Of a DNA stretch of 64,000 nucleotides, positions 21,774-31,934 are shown one piece after another (within the stretch, counting starts at the first letter, position 1; every line of letters starts with the position of its first letter). Under the pieces are notes generated by a model, which worked only from the letters and a program-made list of their open reading frames with translations, did not search any database and had not been told where the DNA came from. The stretch is from an uncultured Stenotrophomonas sp. (GTDB taxonomy: Bacteria; Pseudomonadota; Gammaproteobacteria; Xanthomonadales; Xanthomonadaceae). Both the position numbers and the translations under genes were made by a program. The DNA lies in contig FLTS01000001.1 of the NCBI GenBank assembly GCA_900078405.1, positions 868,001 through 932,000 of the forward strand. Reading direction: 5' to 3'.

Positions 21774-22168
21774 TCGCCATCGACTCGGCGGTGCTGATCG
21801 AATTGCTCAGCGACGGTGCGCGCGCCGACGCGGTGGAGTCCTGCCTGCGGCAGGCGCTGGTCGGCGGCCGCGTGGTCGTCTGCGGTACCACGCTGGCCGA
21901 AATCTGCGCCTCGCTGCGCGGCGGCGCGCAGGTGCAGGAAGCGCTGGAGGAAATGGGCATCCATTTCAGCCCGCTGGAAGCCAAGTCCGCGCTGCGTGCC
22001 GGCGAGATGCACCGCCGCCACCGCCAGCGCAGCGGCGACAACCGCCGTATCGACGATTTCATGGTCGGCGCCCACGCGATGCTGCAATGCGACGGCCTGA
22101 TCACCTGGAACGACACGTTTTACCGCGACTACTTCAAGGGCTTGAAGCTGATCGTGCCGCAAGCCTAG
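21770..22168 (+). CDS. PIN-domain ribonuclease toxin (VapC-like)
   Basis: 132 residues. PIN-domain acidic residues are visible: Asp5 in MIAIDSAVLIELL, Glu in TTLAEICASL, Asp in RRIDDFMVGAHAM, and Asp in TWNDTFYRDYF. PIN toxins are Mg2+-dependent endoribonucleases, usually against tRNA or rRNA. The ATG overlaps the antitoxin stop (ATGA), so antitoxin and toxin are translated together. The closest pattern is the AbrB-antitoxin VapBC subgroup. The gene is complete, and its cellular target is not deducible. Confidence 0.88.
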   Translation: MIAIDSAVLIELLSDGARADAVESCLRQALVGGRVVVCGTTLAEICASLRGGAQVQEALEEMGIHFSPLEAKSALRAGEMHRRHRQRSGDNRRIDDFMVGAHAMLQCDGLITWNDTFYRDYFKGLKLIVPQA

Positions 22169-22205
22169 CCCACCCTTTACCTGTCCGTATCACCCGGGAG
22201 TTGTC

Positions 22206-24799
22206 ATGTTGGAAGCCTACCGCCACCACGTAGCCGAGCGCGCCGCCCTCGGCATCCCGCCGCTGCCGCTGTCCGCACAGCAGACGGCCGACGTCATCGA
22301 GCTGCTGAAGAACCCGCCGGCCGGCGAGGCCGAGTTCCTGCTCGACCTGCTCACCCACCGCGTGCCGGCCGGCGTCGAAGACGCCGCCAAGGTCAAGGCC
22401 TCGTACCTGGCCGCCATCGCCTTCGGCAGCGAGAAGAACGCGCTGGTCAGCCGCGCGCGCGCCACCGAACTGCTGGGCACCATGCTCGGCGGCTACAACG
22501 TCGCCCCGCTGATCCAGCTGCTCGACGACACCGAGGTGGGCACCATCGCCGCCGATGCGCTGAAGAACACCCTGCTGGTGTTCGACGCCTTCCATGACGT
22601 GGAAGAGAAGGCCAAGGCCGGCAACGCCAACGCCAAGGCCGTGCTGCAAAGCTGGGCCGATGCCGAGTGGTTCACCGGCAAGCCGGAAGTGCCGCAGAGC
22701 CTGACCATCACCGTGTTCAAGGTGCCGGGCGAAACCAACACCGACGACCTGTCGCCGGCACCGGACGCCACCACCCGTCCGGACATCCCGATGCACGCGC
22801 TGGCGATGCTGAAGAACGCACGCCCGGACGCCCCGTTCCAGCCGGAGGAAGACGGCAAGCGCGGCCCGGTGAAGTTCATCGAATCGCTGAAAGAAAAGGG
22901 TCACCTGGTCGCCTACGTGGGGGACGTGGTGGGCACCGGCTCGTCGCGCAAGTCGGCCACCAACTCAGCGTGCTGTGGTGGACGGGCGACGACATCCCGT
23001 ACATCCCCAACAAGCGTGCCGGCGGCGTGTGCCTGGGCGGCAAGATCGCGCCGATCTTCTACAACACGATGGAAGACGCCGGTGCGCTGCCGATCGAACT
23101 GGACGTGTCGAAGATGGAGCACGGCGACGTCGTCGAGCTGCGTCCGTATGAAGGCAAGGCGCTGAAGAACGGCGAGGTGATCGCCGAGTTCCAGGTCAAG
23201 TCCGACGTGCTGTTCGACGAAGTGCGCGCCGGCGGCCGCATCCCGCTGATCATCGGCCGCGGCCTCACCGCCAAGGCGCGCGAGGCCCTCGGCCTGCCGG
23301 TCACCGAGCTGTTCCGCCTGCCGGTGCAGCCGGCCGACACCGGCAAGGGCTACTCGCTGGCGCAGAAGATGGTCGGCCGCGCCTGCGGCCTGCCGGAAGG
23401 CAAGGGTATGCGCCCGGGCACCTACTGCGAGCCGAAGATGACCTCGGTGGGTTCGCAGGACACCACCGGCCCGATGACCCGCGACGAGCTGAAGGACCTG
23501 GCCTGCCTCGGTTTCTCCGCCGATCTGGTGATGCAGTCGTTCTGCCACACCGCCGCCTACCCGAAGCCGGTGGACGTGAAGACCCACCACACCCTGCCGG
23601 AGTTCATCTCCACCCGCGGCGGCATCTCGCTGCGCCCGGGTGATGGCGTGATCCACAGCTGGCTCAACCGCATGCTGCTGCCCGACACCGTGGGCACCGG
23701 CGGCGACAGCCACACCCGCTTCCCGATCGGCATCTCGTTCCCGGCCGGCTCCGGCCTGGTCGCCTTCGCCGCGGCCACCGGCGTGATGCCGCTGGACATG
23801 CCCGAATCGGTGCTGGTGCGCTTCAAGGGCCAGATGCAGCCGGGCGTCACCCTGCGCGATCTGGTCAACGCGATCCCGCTGTACGCGATCAAGGCCGGCC
23901 TGTTGACCGTGGCCAAGGCCGGCAAGAAGAACGTGTTCTCCGGCCGCATCCTCGAAATCGAAGGCCTGCCGGACCTGAAGGTGGAGCAGGCGTTCGAGCT
24001 GTCCGACGCCTCGGCCGAGCGCTCGGCCGCCGGTTGCAGCGTGCGCCTGAACAAGGAACCGATCATCGAGTACCTCAACAGCAACATCGTGCTGCTGAAG
24101 AACATGATCGCCGAGGGCTATGCCGACGCCCGTTCGCTGGCGCGCCGCATCGAGAAGATGGAAGCATGGCTGGCCGACCCGCAGCTGCTGGAGCCGGATG
24201 CCGACGCCGAGTACGCCGCGGTCATCGAGATCGACCTGGCCGACGTGCATGAGCCGATCGTGGCCTGCCCGAACGACCCGGACGACGTGAAGACCCTGTC
24301 CGAAGTGGCCGGCGCGCAGATCGACGAAGTGTTCATCGGTTCGTGCATGACCAACATCGGCCACTTCCGCGCCGCTGCCAAGCTGCTGGAAGGCAAGCGC
24401 GACCTGCCCACGCGCCTGTGGATCGCGCCGCCGACCAAGATGGACGCCAGCGAGCTGACCAAGGAAGGCCACTACGGCACCTTCGGCAACGCCGGCGCAC
24501 GCACCGAGATGCCGGGCTGCTCGCTGTGCATGGGCAACCAGGCGCAGATCCGCGAAGGCTCCACCGCGATGTCGACCTCGACCCGCAACTTCCCGAACCG
24601 GCTGGGCCGCAACACCAACGTGTACCTGGGCTCGGCGGAACTGGCGGCGATCTGCGCGCGTCTGGGCCGCATCCCGAGCAAGGAGGAGTACATGGCGGAC
24701 ATCGGCGTGATCAACGCCAATGGCGACAAGATCTACCGCTACATGAACTTCGACCAGATCGAGGAATACCGCGAAGTCGCCGACAGCGTCGCCGCCTGA
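22206..24799 (+). pseudogene. acnB: Aconitate hydratase B (RpfA-type), frameshifted
   Basis: Bifunctional aconitase B/2-methylisocitrate dehydratase. The first frame from 22206 encodes the N-terminal HEAT-like and swivel domains down to [16 protein letters not shown]. The continuation [30 protein letters not shown] lies in another frame and runs to 24799. It includes [21 protein letters not shown] and [10 protein letters not shown], which carry the Fe-S cluster cysteines. Two extra bases at 22965-22966 separate the frames. Without them the protein is 863 residues, the usual AcnB length. No other decay is seen, so a sequencing or assembly error is likely. In Xanthomonas this gene is rpfA. A GGGAG Shine-Dalgarno lies just before the start. 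Confidence 0.88.
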
Positions 24800-24818
24800 T
24801 CCGCGGCAACTGCTGAAT

Positions 24819-24852
24819 GACGAAGCCCGGCGCACGCCGGGCTTCGTCGTTT
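24819..24852 (+). terminator. Rho-independent terminator after acnB
   Basis: A strong stem (GACGAAGCCCGGC and its complement) with a small loop, followed by GTTTCC. It lies about 20 nt after the acnB stop and ends that transcription unit. Confidence 0.8.
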
Positions 24853-24937
24853 CCGCCGTCACTGCAAGGTCCGATACCAGCGAGCGCGGCGCGCGCCTGC
24901 CGGCCAATCTCCGCACTCCATCACCAAGGAGCAGGAC

Positions 24938-25705
24938 ATGAAGGCATTGCACGGCAAGACCATATTGATCACCGGCGCCAGTTCCGGCATCGGCCACGCC
25001 ACGGCGCTGCTGTTCGCCGCAGAGGGCGCCCGCGTGGTCCTCGGCGCGCGGCGCGGCGGCATGCTGGAAGCGCTGTCGTCGCGGATCCGGGCCGGGGGAG
25101 GTTCGGCCACCTGGCTGGCCGGCGACGTGCGCGAGGAGGCCTATGCACAGGCGCTGGTGCGGCATGCCGAGGAGACCTATGGCCCCCTCGACGCGGCGTT
25201 CAACAATGCAGGCACGCTCGGGCCGCTGCAGCCCACGCCCGACGTCGCGCTGGACGACTGGCAGGCTACGCTGGACGTCAACCTGACCGGCGCCTTCCTT
25301 GGCGCGAAACACCAGATCCCGTCGCTGTTGCGCAGCGGCAATGGCGGCAGCCTGGTGTTCACCTCGACCGTCGTCGGGCACACCACGGGCTTCCCGTGCA
25401 CGGCCGCCTATGCGGCGAGCAAGGCCGGCGTCATCGGCCTGGTGCATGCGCTGGCGACCGAGTTCGGGCCGGCCGGCGTGCGGGTCAACGCCCTGTTGCC
25501 TGGCGGCACCGACACGCCGATGGCGCGCGAGATGAACCCCGACGAGGCCGCGCTGGGCGCGGTGGCGCGCCTGCATGCGCTGCGGCGGCTGGCCCGGCCG
25601 GAGGAGATCGCGGCCGCGGCGTTGTTCCTGGTATCGCCGGCGTCTTCGTTCGTCACCGGCAGTGCGATGCGGGTCGATGGCGGGGTGTCGATCCAGCGCG
25701 CTTGA
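24938..25705 (+). CDS. SDR family oxidoreductase
   Basis: 255 residues of classical short-chain dehydrogenase. The cofactor motif TGASSGIGHA is at about residues 12-21, NNAG after strand 4, and the Ser/Tyr/Lys triad in FTSTVVGHTTGFPCTAAYAASKAG. A C-terminal SSFVTGSAMRVDGGVSIQ strand ends it. The ARRGG segment after strand 2 suggests NADP. A good Shine-Dalgarno AAGGAG precedes the ATG. The gene stands alone after the acnB terminator and is convergent with the RegBA system. The substrate is unknown. Confidence 0.85.
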   Translation: MKALHGKTILITGASSGIGHATALLFAAEGARVVLGARRGGMLEALSSRIRAGGGSATWLAGDVREEAYAQALVRHAEETYGPLDAAFNNAGTLGPLQPTPDVALDDWQATLDVNLTGAFLGAKHQIPSLLRSGNGGSLVFTSTVVGHTTGFPCTAAYAASKAGVIGLVHALATEFGPAGVRVNALLPGGTDTPMAREMNPDEAALGAVARLHALRRLARPEEIAAAALFLVSPASSFVTGSAMRVDGGVSIQRA

Positions 25706-25751
25706 GCCGCGCGCTCCACGACGGCACCCGCCGGCACCGGAGGCGGGGCCG

Positions 25752-26321
25752 TCAGCGGTTCGGATCCCGCTCCGGGCTCGGCCGCTTGAGCAGCTTGCGT
25801 TGCAGCGAGCGGCGGTGCATGCCGAGCAGGCGTGCGGCGGCGGAAATGTTGCCGCCGGTTTCGTGCAGGGCCTGCTGGATGTGTTCCCACTGCAGGCGGC
25901 TGATCGGGGTCATCGCGTCGGGAGGCTCGACTTCCTCGTGCTCCTCGCCGCCGTCCTCGTCGGTTTCGCCGAGGGCGCGCAGGATCATCTGCACGGTCGC
26001 CGGCTTGGGCAGGTAGTCGTCGGCACCGAGCTTGATCGCTTCCACCGCGGTGGCGATCGAGGCGTAGCCGGTGACCAGCAGGATGCGCATGTCCGCGCGC
26101 AGTTCGCGCAACGGCTGGATCAGTGCCAACCCGGATTCGCTGCCCAGCTTCAGGTCGATCAGGGCGAAGGCCGGCGGCGCCTGCGTGGCCTGCTCCAGCG
26201 CGCTGGCGATGTCGTGGGCGGTGACGGTCTCGATCTCGCGCCGGGCGAGGCTGCGCTGCAGGGTGCGCAGGTACAGCGGGTCGTCGTCGACCAGCAGGCC
26301 GTGGGTGGGCAGATCGGTCAT
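25752..26321 (-). CDS. regA: Redox response regulator of the RegA/PrrA/ActR family
   Basis: 189 residues. The receiver domain has the acidic pair LLVDDDPLY, the phosphorylatable Asp in [14 protein letters not shown], the Thr in LLVTGYAS and the Lys in DDYLPKPAT. An acidic Glu/Asp-rich linker follows, then a Fis-type helix-turn-helix, [20 protein letters not shown], which is the hallmark of RegA/PrrA/ActR. These regulators control respiration, photosynthesis and redox genes under low oxygen. The start overlaps the stop of the sensor kinase by 4 nt, so the pair is an operon. Confidence 0.92.
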   Translation of the reverse strand: MTDLPTHGLLVDDDPLYLRTLQRSLARREIETVTAHDIASALEQATQAPPAFALIDLKLGSESGLALIQPLRELRADMRILLVTGYASIATAVEAIKLGADDYLPKPATVQMILRALGETDEDGGEEHEEVEPPDAMTPISRLQWEHIQQALHETGGNISAAARLLGMHRRSLQRKLLKRPSPERDPNR

Positions 26322-27544
26322 GCGTTCGCTTCCAGGTTGGCAAGGGGCAGGCGGAAGCCGACGCGGGTGCCGCGGCCTTCGGCCGGCCGCATCCACAACT
26401 CGCCATGCAGTCGTTCGATGGTGGCATGCGACAGCGCCAGGCCCACGCCCATGCCGTGGGTCTTGCCGCTGTTGAACAGGGTGCCGGGCAGGGCGGCCTG
26501 GTTGGCATTGAAGCCGGGGCCGTAGTCGCGTACTTCGCCGTGCAGCTGGCCGTCGTGCAGGCGGATGTCGAGGTCCACCTGCGCCTGCCCGGCCTGTTCG
26601 CCTGCGTCGGCGGCGTTGTTCAGCAGCACCTGCAGCAGGTGGCCGACGCTGGCGTCCAGCGTCAGTTGCAGCGGTGCGTCGGCGTTGCGCTGCAATTGGA
26701 CGGTCGGCCGCACCAGCCGCCATTGCTCCAGCACGTTGCCGATGCTGGTGCGGGCGCGGTTGCGTGCGCCCTCGGCAGGCGCGGCCAGCGCCAGCACCCG
26801 TTCGCGGCATTGCACCAGCAGTCCGCGCAGGGTTTCCAGGTCCTCGCGCAGCTCGGGGGTATCGGCGCATTGCTCGGCGATGTCGTCGGTGAGCAGGGTC
26901 ATCGTTGCCAGTGGCGTGTTGAGCTCGTGCGCCACCGAGGCGGCATGGGTGGCCAGGGCGACGATGCCCTCGTTGCGGACGAAGCGCTCGCGCAGCAGCG
27001 CCAGCTGGTTCTCGCGCTCGCGCAATGCCGCGGCCAGCCGCGTGGCGAACACCAGCACGACCACGCTGGACAGCAGGAAGTTGGTCGCCGTGCCCCACAG
27101 CAGCAGGTGCACCGCGTCGAGGTGGCCGCCGTGCAGCGGCCGCCCGAATGCCGCGCTCGCCGCATAGCCGGCCACGCAGGCGGCGGCCACCGCATGGGTC
27201 CAGCGCCGGGGCAGGGCGAGGGCGGCCAGCGCGATCAGGATCAGGAACAGCGAGCCGAACGGATTGGCGATGCCGCCGCTCCAGCCCACCATCCAGGTCA
27301 GCATGATGACGTCGACGAGGATATGGCCGAAGGCGGTCAGCGGCGCCGGGTTGCTGCCGTGCACGCGCAACTGCACGTACAGGTTGAACAGCGCCAGCGC
27401 GCAGACCCCGCTCCACAGCGGCAGCTGCGGCAGGTCCAGCCCCAGCAGCCAGGCGGCAATGACGATGGCGATGGCCTGGCCGGCGGTGGCGAGCCAGCGC
27501 AGGCTGCACAGGGTGCGCAGGAAGGAGGTGTCCGGGGAATCCAT
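26318..27544 (-). CDS. regB: Redox sensor histidine kinase of the RegB/PrrB family
   Basis: 408 residues from the ATG at 27544. Six hydrophobic helices occupy the N-terminal half and include the quinone-binding motif [11 protein letters not shown]. The H-box is [11 protein letters not shown], and exactly 40 residues after its His is the Cys in [11 protein letters not shown], the position of the redox-active Cys265 of Rhodobacter RegB. The ATP-binding N and G boxes are [10 protein letters not shown] and DYGPGF...GMGVGLALS. The length is slightly below the Rhodobacter form. It is predicted to read the quinone pool and phosphorylate the adjacent RegA-type regulator. The start is divergent from ispG across 78 bp. 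Confidence 0.92.
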   Translation of the reverse strand: MDSPDTSFLRTLCSLRWLATAGQAIAIVIAAWLLGLDLPQLPLWSGVCALALFNLYVQLRVHGSNPAPLTAFGHILVDVIMLTWMVGWSGGIANPFGSLFLILIALAALALPRRWTHAVAAACVAGYAASAAFGRPLHGGHLDAVHLLLWGTATNFLLSSVVVLVFATRLAAALRERENQLALLRERFVRNEGIVALATHAASVAHELNTPLATMTLLTDDIAEQCADTPELREDLETLRGLLVQCRERVLALAAPAEGARNRARTSIGNVLEQWRLVRPTVQLQRNADAPLQLTLDASVGHLLQVLLNNAADAGEQAGQAQVDLDIRLHDGQLHGEVRDYGPGFNANQAALPGTLFNSGKTHGMGVGLALSHATIERLHGELWMRPAEGRGTRVGFRLPLANLEANA

Positions 27545-27622
27545 CCGCACATCGTATCGCTTGCGGCCCATGCCGCGCGGGGTTCATGCCGCGGGCGCAG
27601 GCGGCGCGCTAAAATGCGCGCC

Positions 27623-28888
27623 ATGCACGACGCCGTCACCCGCCCGACACCGCCCACCGACGCCAGCGCCTGGCCCCGCCGCATCACCCATGCCGTCGAT
27701 ATCGGCGGGGTGAAAGTGGGTGGTGGCCACCCGGTGGTCGTCCAGTCGATGACCAATACCGATACCGCCGACGTCGCCGCCAGCGTCAAGCAGGTGGCCG
27801 AACTGTGGCGCGCCGGTTCGGAAATGGTGCGCCTGACCGTCAACAACGCCGAGTCGGCCGCCGCCATCCCGCGCATCGTCGAGAAGCTGCGGATGATGGG
27901 CGTGGACGTGCCGCTGATCGGCGATTTCCACTACAACGGCCATCAACTGCTCGCCGGCGAGCCGGCCTGCGCCGAGGCGCTGGCCAAGTACCGCATCAAT
28001 CCCGGCAACGTCGGCTTCGGCAAGAAGCGCGACACCCAGTTCGCGCAGTTGATCGAGTTCGCGATCAGATACGACAAGCCGGTGCGCATCGGTGCCAACT
28101 GGGGCTCGCTGGACCAGTCGCTGGCGGCGAAGCTGATGGACGAGAACAGCCGCCTTGAACAACCGCTGGATGCCGCGCGCGTGCTGCGCGAAGCCCTGAT
28201 CCGCTCGGCGCTGGATTCGGCGCAGACCGCGGTCGAACTGGGCCTGCCGCGCGAGCGCATCGTGCTGTCGGCCAAGGTCAGCGGCGTGCAGGAATTGATT
28301 GCGGTCTACCGCGATCTCGCCGGCCGCTCCGACTTCGCCCTGCACCTGGGCCTGACCGAGGCCGGCATCGGCAGCAAGGGCATCGTCGCCTCGTCGGCGG
28401 CGCTGGCGGTGCTGCTGCAGGAAGGCATCGGCGACACCATCCGCATCTCGCTGACGCCCGAACCCGGCCAGCCGCGCACGCAGGAAGTGATCGTCGCGCA
28501 GGAATTGCTGCAGACCACCGGCCAGCGTGCATTCACGCCGATGGTCACCGCCTGCCCGGGCTGCGGCCGCACCACCTCCGAGTTCTTCCAGGAGCTGGCG
28601 AAGGTGGTGCAGAACCACGTGCGCGAGAAGATGCCGGTGTGGCGTGTCAGCCACCCCGGCGCGGAGAACATGACGCTGGCGGTGATGGGCTGCGTGGTCA
28701 ACGGCCCCGGCGAATCGCGGCAGGCCAACATCGGCATCTCGCTGCCCGGCACCGGCGAGGCACCGGCCGCGCCGGTGTTCGTCGATGGTGAAAAGAAAGT
28801 GACATTGCGGGGCGAAAACATCGCGCAGGAGTTCGTGGCGCTGATCGACGACTACGTCGAGACACGCTATGCGCGCAACGCCGGCTGA
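27623..28888 (+). CDS. ispG: 4-hydroxy-3-methylbut-2-en-1-yl diphosphate synthase
   Basis: 421 residues. This Fe4S4 enzyme of the MEP isoprenoid pathway (also gcpE) converts MEcPP to HMBPP. Visible features are the TIM-barrel opening [35 protein letters not shown] and [12 protein letters not shown]. Cluster ligands are in [13 protein letters not shown] (two Cys) and [13 protein letters not shown] (one Cys plus Glu). It is transcribed away from regB. The downstream PAP2 gene overlaps its end by 20 nt. Confidence 0.96.
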   Translation: MHDAVTRPTPPTDASAWPRRITHAVDIGGVKVGGGHPVVVQSMTNTDTADVAASVKQVAELWRAGSEMVRLTVNNAESAAAIPRIVEKLRMMGVDVPLIGDFHYNGHQLLAGEPACAEALAKYRINPGNVGFGKKRDTQFAQLIEFAIRYDKPVRIGANWGSLDQSLAAKLMDENSRLEQPLDAARVLREALIRSALDSAQTAVELGLPRERIVLSAKVSGVQELIAVYRDLAGRSDFALHLGLTEAGIGSKGIVASSAALAVLLQEGIGDTIRISLTPEPGQPRTQEVIVAQELLQTTGQRAFTPMVTACPGCGRTTSEFFQELAKVVQNHVREKMPVWRVSHPGAENMTLAVMGCVVNGPGESRQANIGISLPGTGEAPAAPVFVDGEKKVTLRGENIAQEFVALIDDYVETRYARNAG

Positions 28889-29564
28889 GTCGCGCCGCGA
28901 GGCCGCTGGCCTGCGCGACTGGCTGGCCCACAACGCATGGCGCATCGCGGTGCTGTTCGTCGGCCTGCTGCTGCCGCTGGCCGGCTTCGTGATGCTCGCC
29001 GAGGAAATCCACGAAGCCGAGGCGCTGCATTTCGACGCTGCGCTGCTGTGGCGCATGCGCGAACTGGCATCGCCACAGCTGGACGCCTTCTTCGTGCTGG
29101 TGTCGAAGCTGGGCTACCAGTGGGGCGTGATTCCGCTGGACGTGCTGGTCGTGGCGCTGCTGGCGTGGCGGCGGCATTGGCGCAATGCCCTGTTCGCCGC
29201 CATCGCCTTCGCCGGTTCGGCGGTGCTGAACCTCGGCAGCAAGCAGCTGTTCCAGCGCGAGCGGCCGAGCCTGTGGGAATCGATTGCGCCGGAGAGCACC
29301 TTCAGTTTTCCCAGCGGGCACGCGATGGGCTCGATGACGTTGGCCGCCAGCGTGGTGTTCCTGGCCTGGCCCACGCGCTGGCGCTGGCCGGTGCTGCTGG
29401 CCGCCGCGCTGTTCGTGCCGCTGGTCGGGTTGTCGCGTGTCCATCTGGGCGTGCATTACCCCTCCGACATCCTCGGTGGCTGGTGCGCGGCGCTGGTCTG
29501 GGTCTGCGGTGTGCACGCGCTGATGTTCCACCGCCGCTGGTCGCCGCCGCCCGTGGCGCACTGA
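28869..29564 (+). CDS. PAP2-family membrane phosphatase
   Basis: 231 residues with about five or six transmembrane helices. The three phosphatase motifs are present: [17 protein letters not shown] and [16 protein letters not shown]. These catalyse dephosphorylation of lipid phosphates such as phosphatidic acid, undecaprenyl diphosphate or phosphatidylglycerophosphate. The start overlaps ispG by 20 nt, suggesting coupling with isoprenoid synthesis. A role in undecaprenyl diphosphate recycling would fit but is inference. Confidence 0.88.
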   Translation: MRATPAESRREAAGLRDWLAHNAWRIAVLFVGLLLPLAGFVMLAEEIHEAEALHFDAALLWRMRELASPQLDAFFVLVSKLGYQWGVIPLDVLVVALLAWRRHWRNALFAAIAFAGSAVLNLGSKQLFQRERPSLWESIAPESTFSFPSGHAMGSMTLAASVVFLAWPTRWRWPVLLAAALFVPLVGLSRVHLGVHYPSDILGGWCAALVWVCGVHALMFHRRWSPPPVAH

Positions 29565-29610
29565 ACCCGCGCGGCTTGTGCCGCCCGTCCATCATCCCCA
29601 TGCTGGTGCC

Positions 29611-31056
29611 ATGACCGACAACGCCCTTGCCCTCGCCGAATCCCGCCTGCTGCTGCCCGCCGGGCTGGATGCCAACCGCCTCGAACGCACCTTCGGTACC
29701 TTGCTGGGGCCGGGCATCGACTTCGGCGACCTGTATTTCCAGCACTCGCGGCGCGAGAGCTGGAGCGTGGAGGACGGCATCGTCAAGGACGGCGCCCACT
29801 CCATCGAGCAGGGTGTGGGCGTGCGTGCCATTGCCGGCGAGAAAACCGGCTTCGCCTATTCCGACGACATCCAGCCGGCGGCGCTGCTGGCCGCCGCGCA
29901 ATCGGCGCGGGCGATCTCGCGCGATGGCGGCACCTGCAACGCCAATGCGCTGGTGCGTGGCAACGGCCGCGCCCTGTACCCGGCGCTGGACCCGGTGGAC
30001 AGCCTCGGCAACGAAGCCAAGGTCCAGGTACTCAAGCGCCTGGACCGCTACCTGCGCGCGGCCGACCCGCGCGTGCAGCAAGTGATGGTGAGCCTGTCCG
30101 GCGGCGTGGATACGGTGCTGGTCGCGCGCAGCGACGGCGTGCTGGCCGCCGACGTACGCCCGCTGGTGCGGTTGAACGTGCAGGTCATCGTCGAACAGGA
30201 CGGCCGCCGCGAATCCGGCTATGCCGGTGGCGGTGGCCGCTATGGCTACGAGGAACTGTTCGCCGGCGAGCGTCCCGAGGCCTTCGCCCGCGAGGCGTTG
30301 CGGCAGGCGCTGGTCAACCTGGAGGCGATCCCGGCGCCGGCCGGGGTGATGCCGGTGGTGCTGGGGCCGGGCTGGCCCGGCGTACTGCTGCACGAGGCGG
30401 TCGGCCACGGCCTGGAGGGCGACTTCAACCGCAAGGGCACCAGCGTCTACGCCGGCCGCATCGGCGAGCGGGTGGCGTCGAAGGGCGTGACCATCGTCGA
30501 TGACGGCACCCTCGACGGCCGCCGCGGCTCGCTGAACATCGACGACGAAGGCACCCCGAGCCAGTGCACCACGCTGATCGAGGACGGCATCCTGGTCGGC
30601 TACATGCAGGACACGCTCAATGCGCGGCTGATGGGCGTGGCGCCCACCGGCAACGGCCGCCGCGAATCATTCGCGCACATGACCATGCCGCGCATGACCA
30701 ACACCTACATGCGCGCCGGCACGCATGACCCGCAGGAGATGGTCCGCTCGGTGAAGAAGGGCCTGTACGCAGTGAACTTCGGCGGTGGGCAGGTCGACAT
30801 CACCAGCGGCAAGTACGTGTTCTCGGCGACCGAGGCCTACCTGATCGAGGACGGCAAGGTCACCGCGCCGGTGAAGGGCGCCACCCTGATCGGCAATGGC
30901 CCGGAGACGATGCAGAAGGTGCGCATGGTCGGCAACGATCTGGCGCTGGACGAAGGCGTGGGCATCTGCGGCAAGGACGGCCAGAGCGTGCCGGTGGGCG
31001 TGGGTCAGCCGTCGCTGTTGATCGACGGGCTTACCGTGGGTGGTACGCAGGCATAG
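29611..31056 (+). CDS. tldD: Metalloprotease TldD
   Basis: 481 residues. This zinc metallopeptidase works with PmbA/TldE on unfolded peptides such as microcin precursors and CcdA. The metal motif [11 protein letters not shown] (HExxxH) is at about residues 262-272, and the conserved [28 protein letters not shown] block is near the C-terminus. The start is the ATG at 29611, since an upstream in-frame ATG at 29578 lacks conservation. Its partner gene pmbA lies 0.9 kb downstream, with yjgA on the opposite strand between them. Confidence 0.95.
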   Translation: MTDNALALAESRLLLPAGLDANRLERTFGTLLGPGIDFGDLYFQHSRRESWSVEDGIVKDGAHSIEQGVGVRAIAGEKTGFAYSDDIQPAALLAAAQSARAISRDGGTCNANALVRGNGRALYPALDPVDSLGNEAKVQVLKRLDRYLRAADPRVQQVMVSLSGGVDTVLVARSDGVLAADVRPLVRLNVQVIVEQDGRRESGYAGGGGRYGYEELFAGERPEAFAREALRQALVNLEAIPAPAGVMPVVLGPGWPGVLLHEAVGHGLEGDFNRKGTSVYAGRIGERVASKGVTIVDDGTLDGRRGSLNIDDEGTPSQCTTLIEDGILVGYMQDTLNARLMGVAPTGNGRRESFAHMTMPRMTNTYMRAGTHDPQEMVRSVKKGLYAVNFGGGQVDITSGKYVFSATEAYLIEDGKVTAPVKGATLIGNGPETMQKVRMVGNDLALDEGVGICGKDGQSVPVGVGQPSLLIDGLTVGGTQA

Positions 31057-31070
31057 GCCTGCCACCTGTC

Positions 31071-31140
31071 GTAGATGCGGGGCTTGCCCCGCATGGCGCA
31101 TTTCCGTGAAAACTTCGCGTGGGGCAAGCCCACACCTATG
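31071..31140. repeat. REP-like element, GTAG-TGCGGG type, second copy
   Basis: Lies between tldD and yjgA. It starts GTAGATGCGGGGCTTGCCCCGCA and ends GTGGGGCAAGCCCACACC, giving two hairpins with GGGGC/GCCCC cores. It shares its start with the element at 16445-16535. Confidence 0.6.
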
Positions 31141-31720
31141 ATTCGTCGGCCTCGTCGTCGAAATCGTGTTCGGCGTCGTCATCCTGCCCGGCAGCGGCCT
31201 GCGCCGGCAGCATCAGCTCGCGCAATACCTGGTAGATCTCGCGGAACGCACGCGGTGGCTTGTTCTTCGCCTTTTCCGCCAATGCGTTGCGCACCAGCGT
31301 GCGCAGCTGCTGGCGATCGGCGCCGGGGTACTCCTCCAGCAACTCGGCCAGCGCCGCGTCTCCTTCGGCCAGCAGACGCTCACGCACGTGTTCGATGCGA
31401 TGCATCAGCGCCACCGCGCGTTTGGAGGTTTCACTGTTGGCTTCCAGCGCATCGCGGATGGCCTCCAGCACGGCGTCGTCCTCGCGCCGCATCTGCTTGG
31501 CCAGGAACGCCAGCTGGCGCTTGCGCGCACCGTGCGCGGTGATGCGCTTGCTGTATTCGATGTGCTCCAGCAGGTCCTCGGGAATCGGCAACCGCGCCAA
31601 CTGCGCGGCGGTCAGCTCCACCAGTGTCTCGCCCAGCGCCAGCACTTCCAGCGCCTCGCGCCGGTTCTGGCTGCGGCTCTCGCTGAAAAATTCGCCGGTT
31701 TCCTCGTCGCGTCCGCGCAT
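31136..31720 (-). CDS. yjgA: Ribosome-associated protein YjgA (DarP, DUF615)
   Basis: 194 residues, highly charged and helical. It has the conserved opening [59 protein letters not shown], and [31 protein letters not shown]. The C-terminus is acidic ([15 protein letters not shown]). YjgA/DarP binds late 50S ribosome precursors. It lies antisense between tldD and pmbA, an arrangement common in gammaproteobacteria. Confidence 0.92.
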   Translation of the reverse strand: MRGRDEETGEFFSESRSQNRREALEVLALGETLVELTAAQLARLPIPEDLLEHIEYSKRITAHGARKRQLAFLAKQMRREDDAVLEAIRDALEANSETSKRAVALMHRIEHVRERLLAEGDAALAELLEEYPGADRQQLRTLVRNALAEKAKNKPPRAFREIYQVLRELMLPAQAAAGQDDDAEHDFDDEADES

Positions 31721-31768
31721 TGCCTTGTTACTCGATTAAAGTTCACGTGTTACCCGAATGCCGCTGTC

Positions 31769-31905
31769 GAAAGCCCCTCTCACTCCGGGAGAGGGGCTGG
31801 GGTGAGGGGCAATGGAGTCACGATGGTTCAAACATCATGGACTCTGCTCGCCCCTCATCCGGCGCTTCGCGCCACCTTCTCCCGAGGGGAGAAGGGAACG
31901 GCAGG
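31769..31905. repeat. Interspersed GGAGAGGGG-type repeat, copy 2
   Basis: Lies between yjgA and pmbA. One end is GCCCCTCTCACTCCGGGAGAGGGG and the other GCGCCACCTTCTCCCGAGGGGAGAAGG, so it contains two hairpins. It shares vocabulary with 6195-6278 and 42537-42597. It occupies the pmbA 5' flank, leaving about 30 bp before the start. Confidence 0.6.
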
Positions 31906-31934
31906 CATGGCTGAAGACCTGAAAGGATAAAGCA

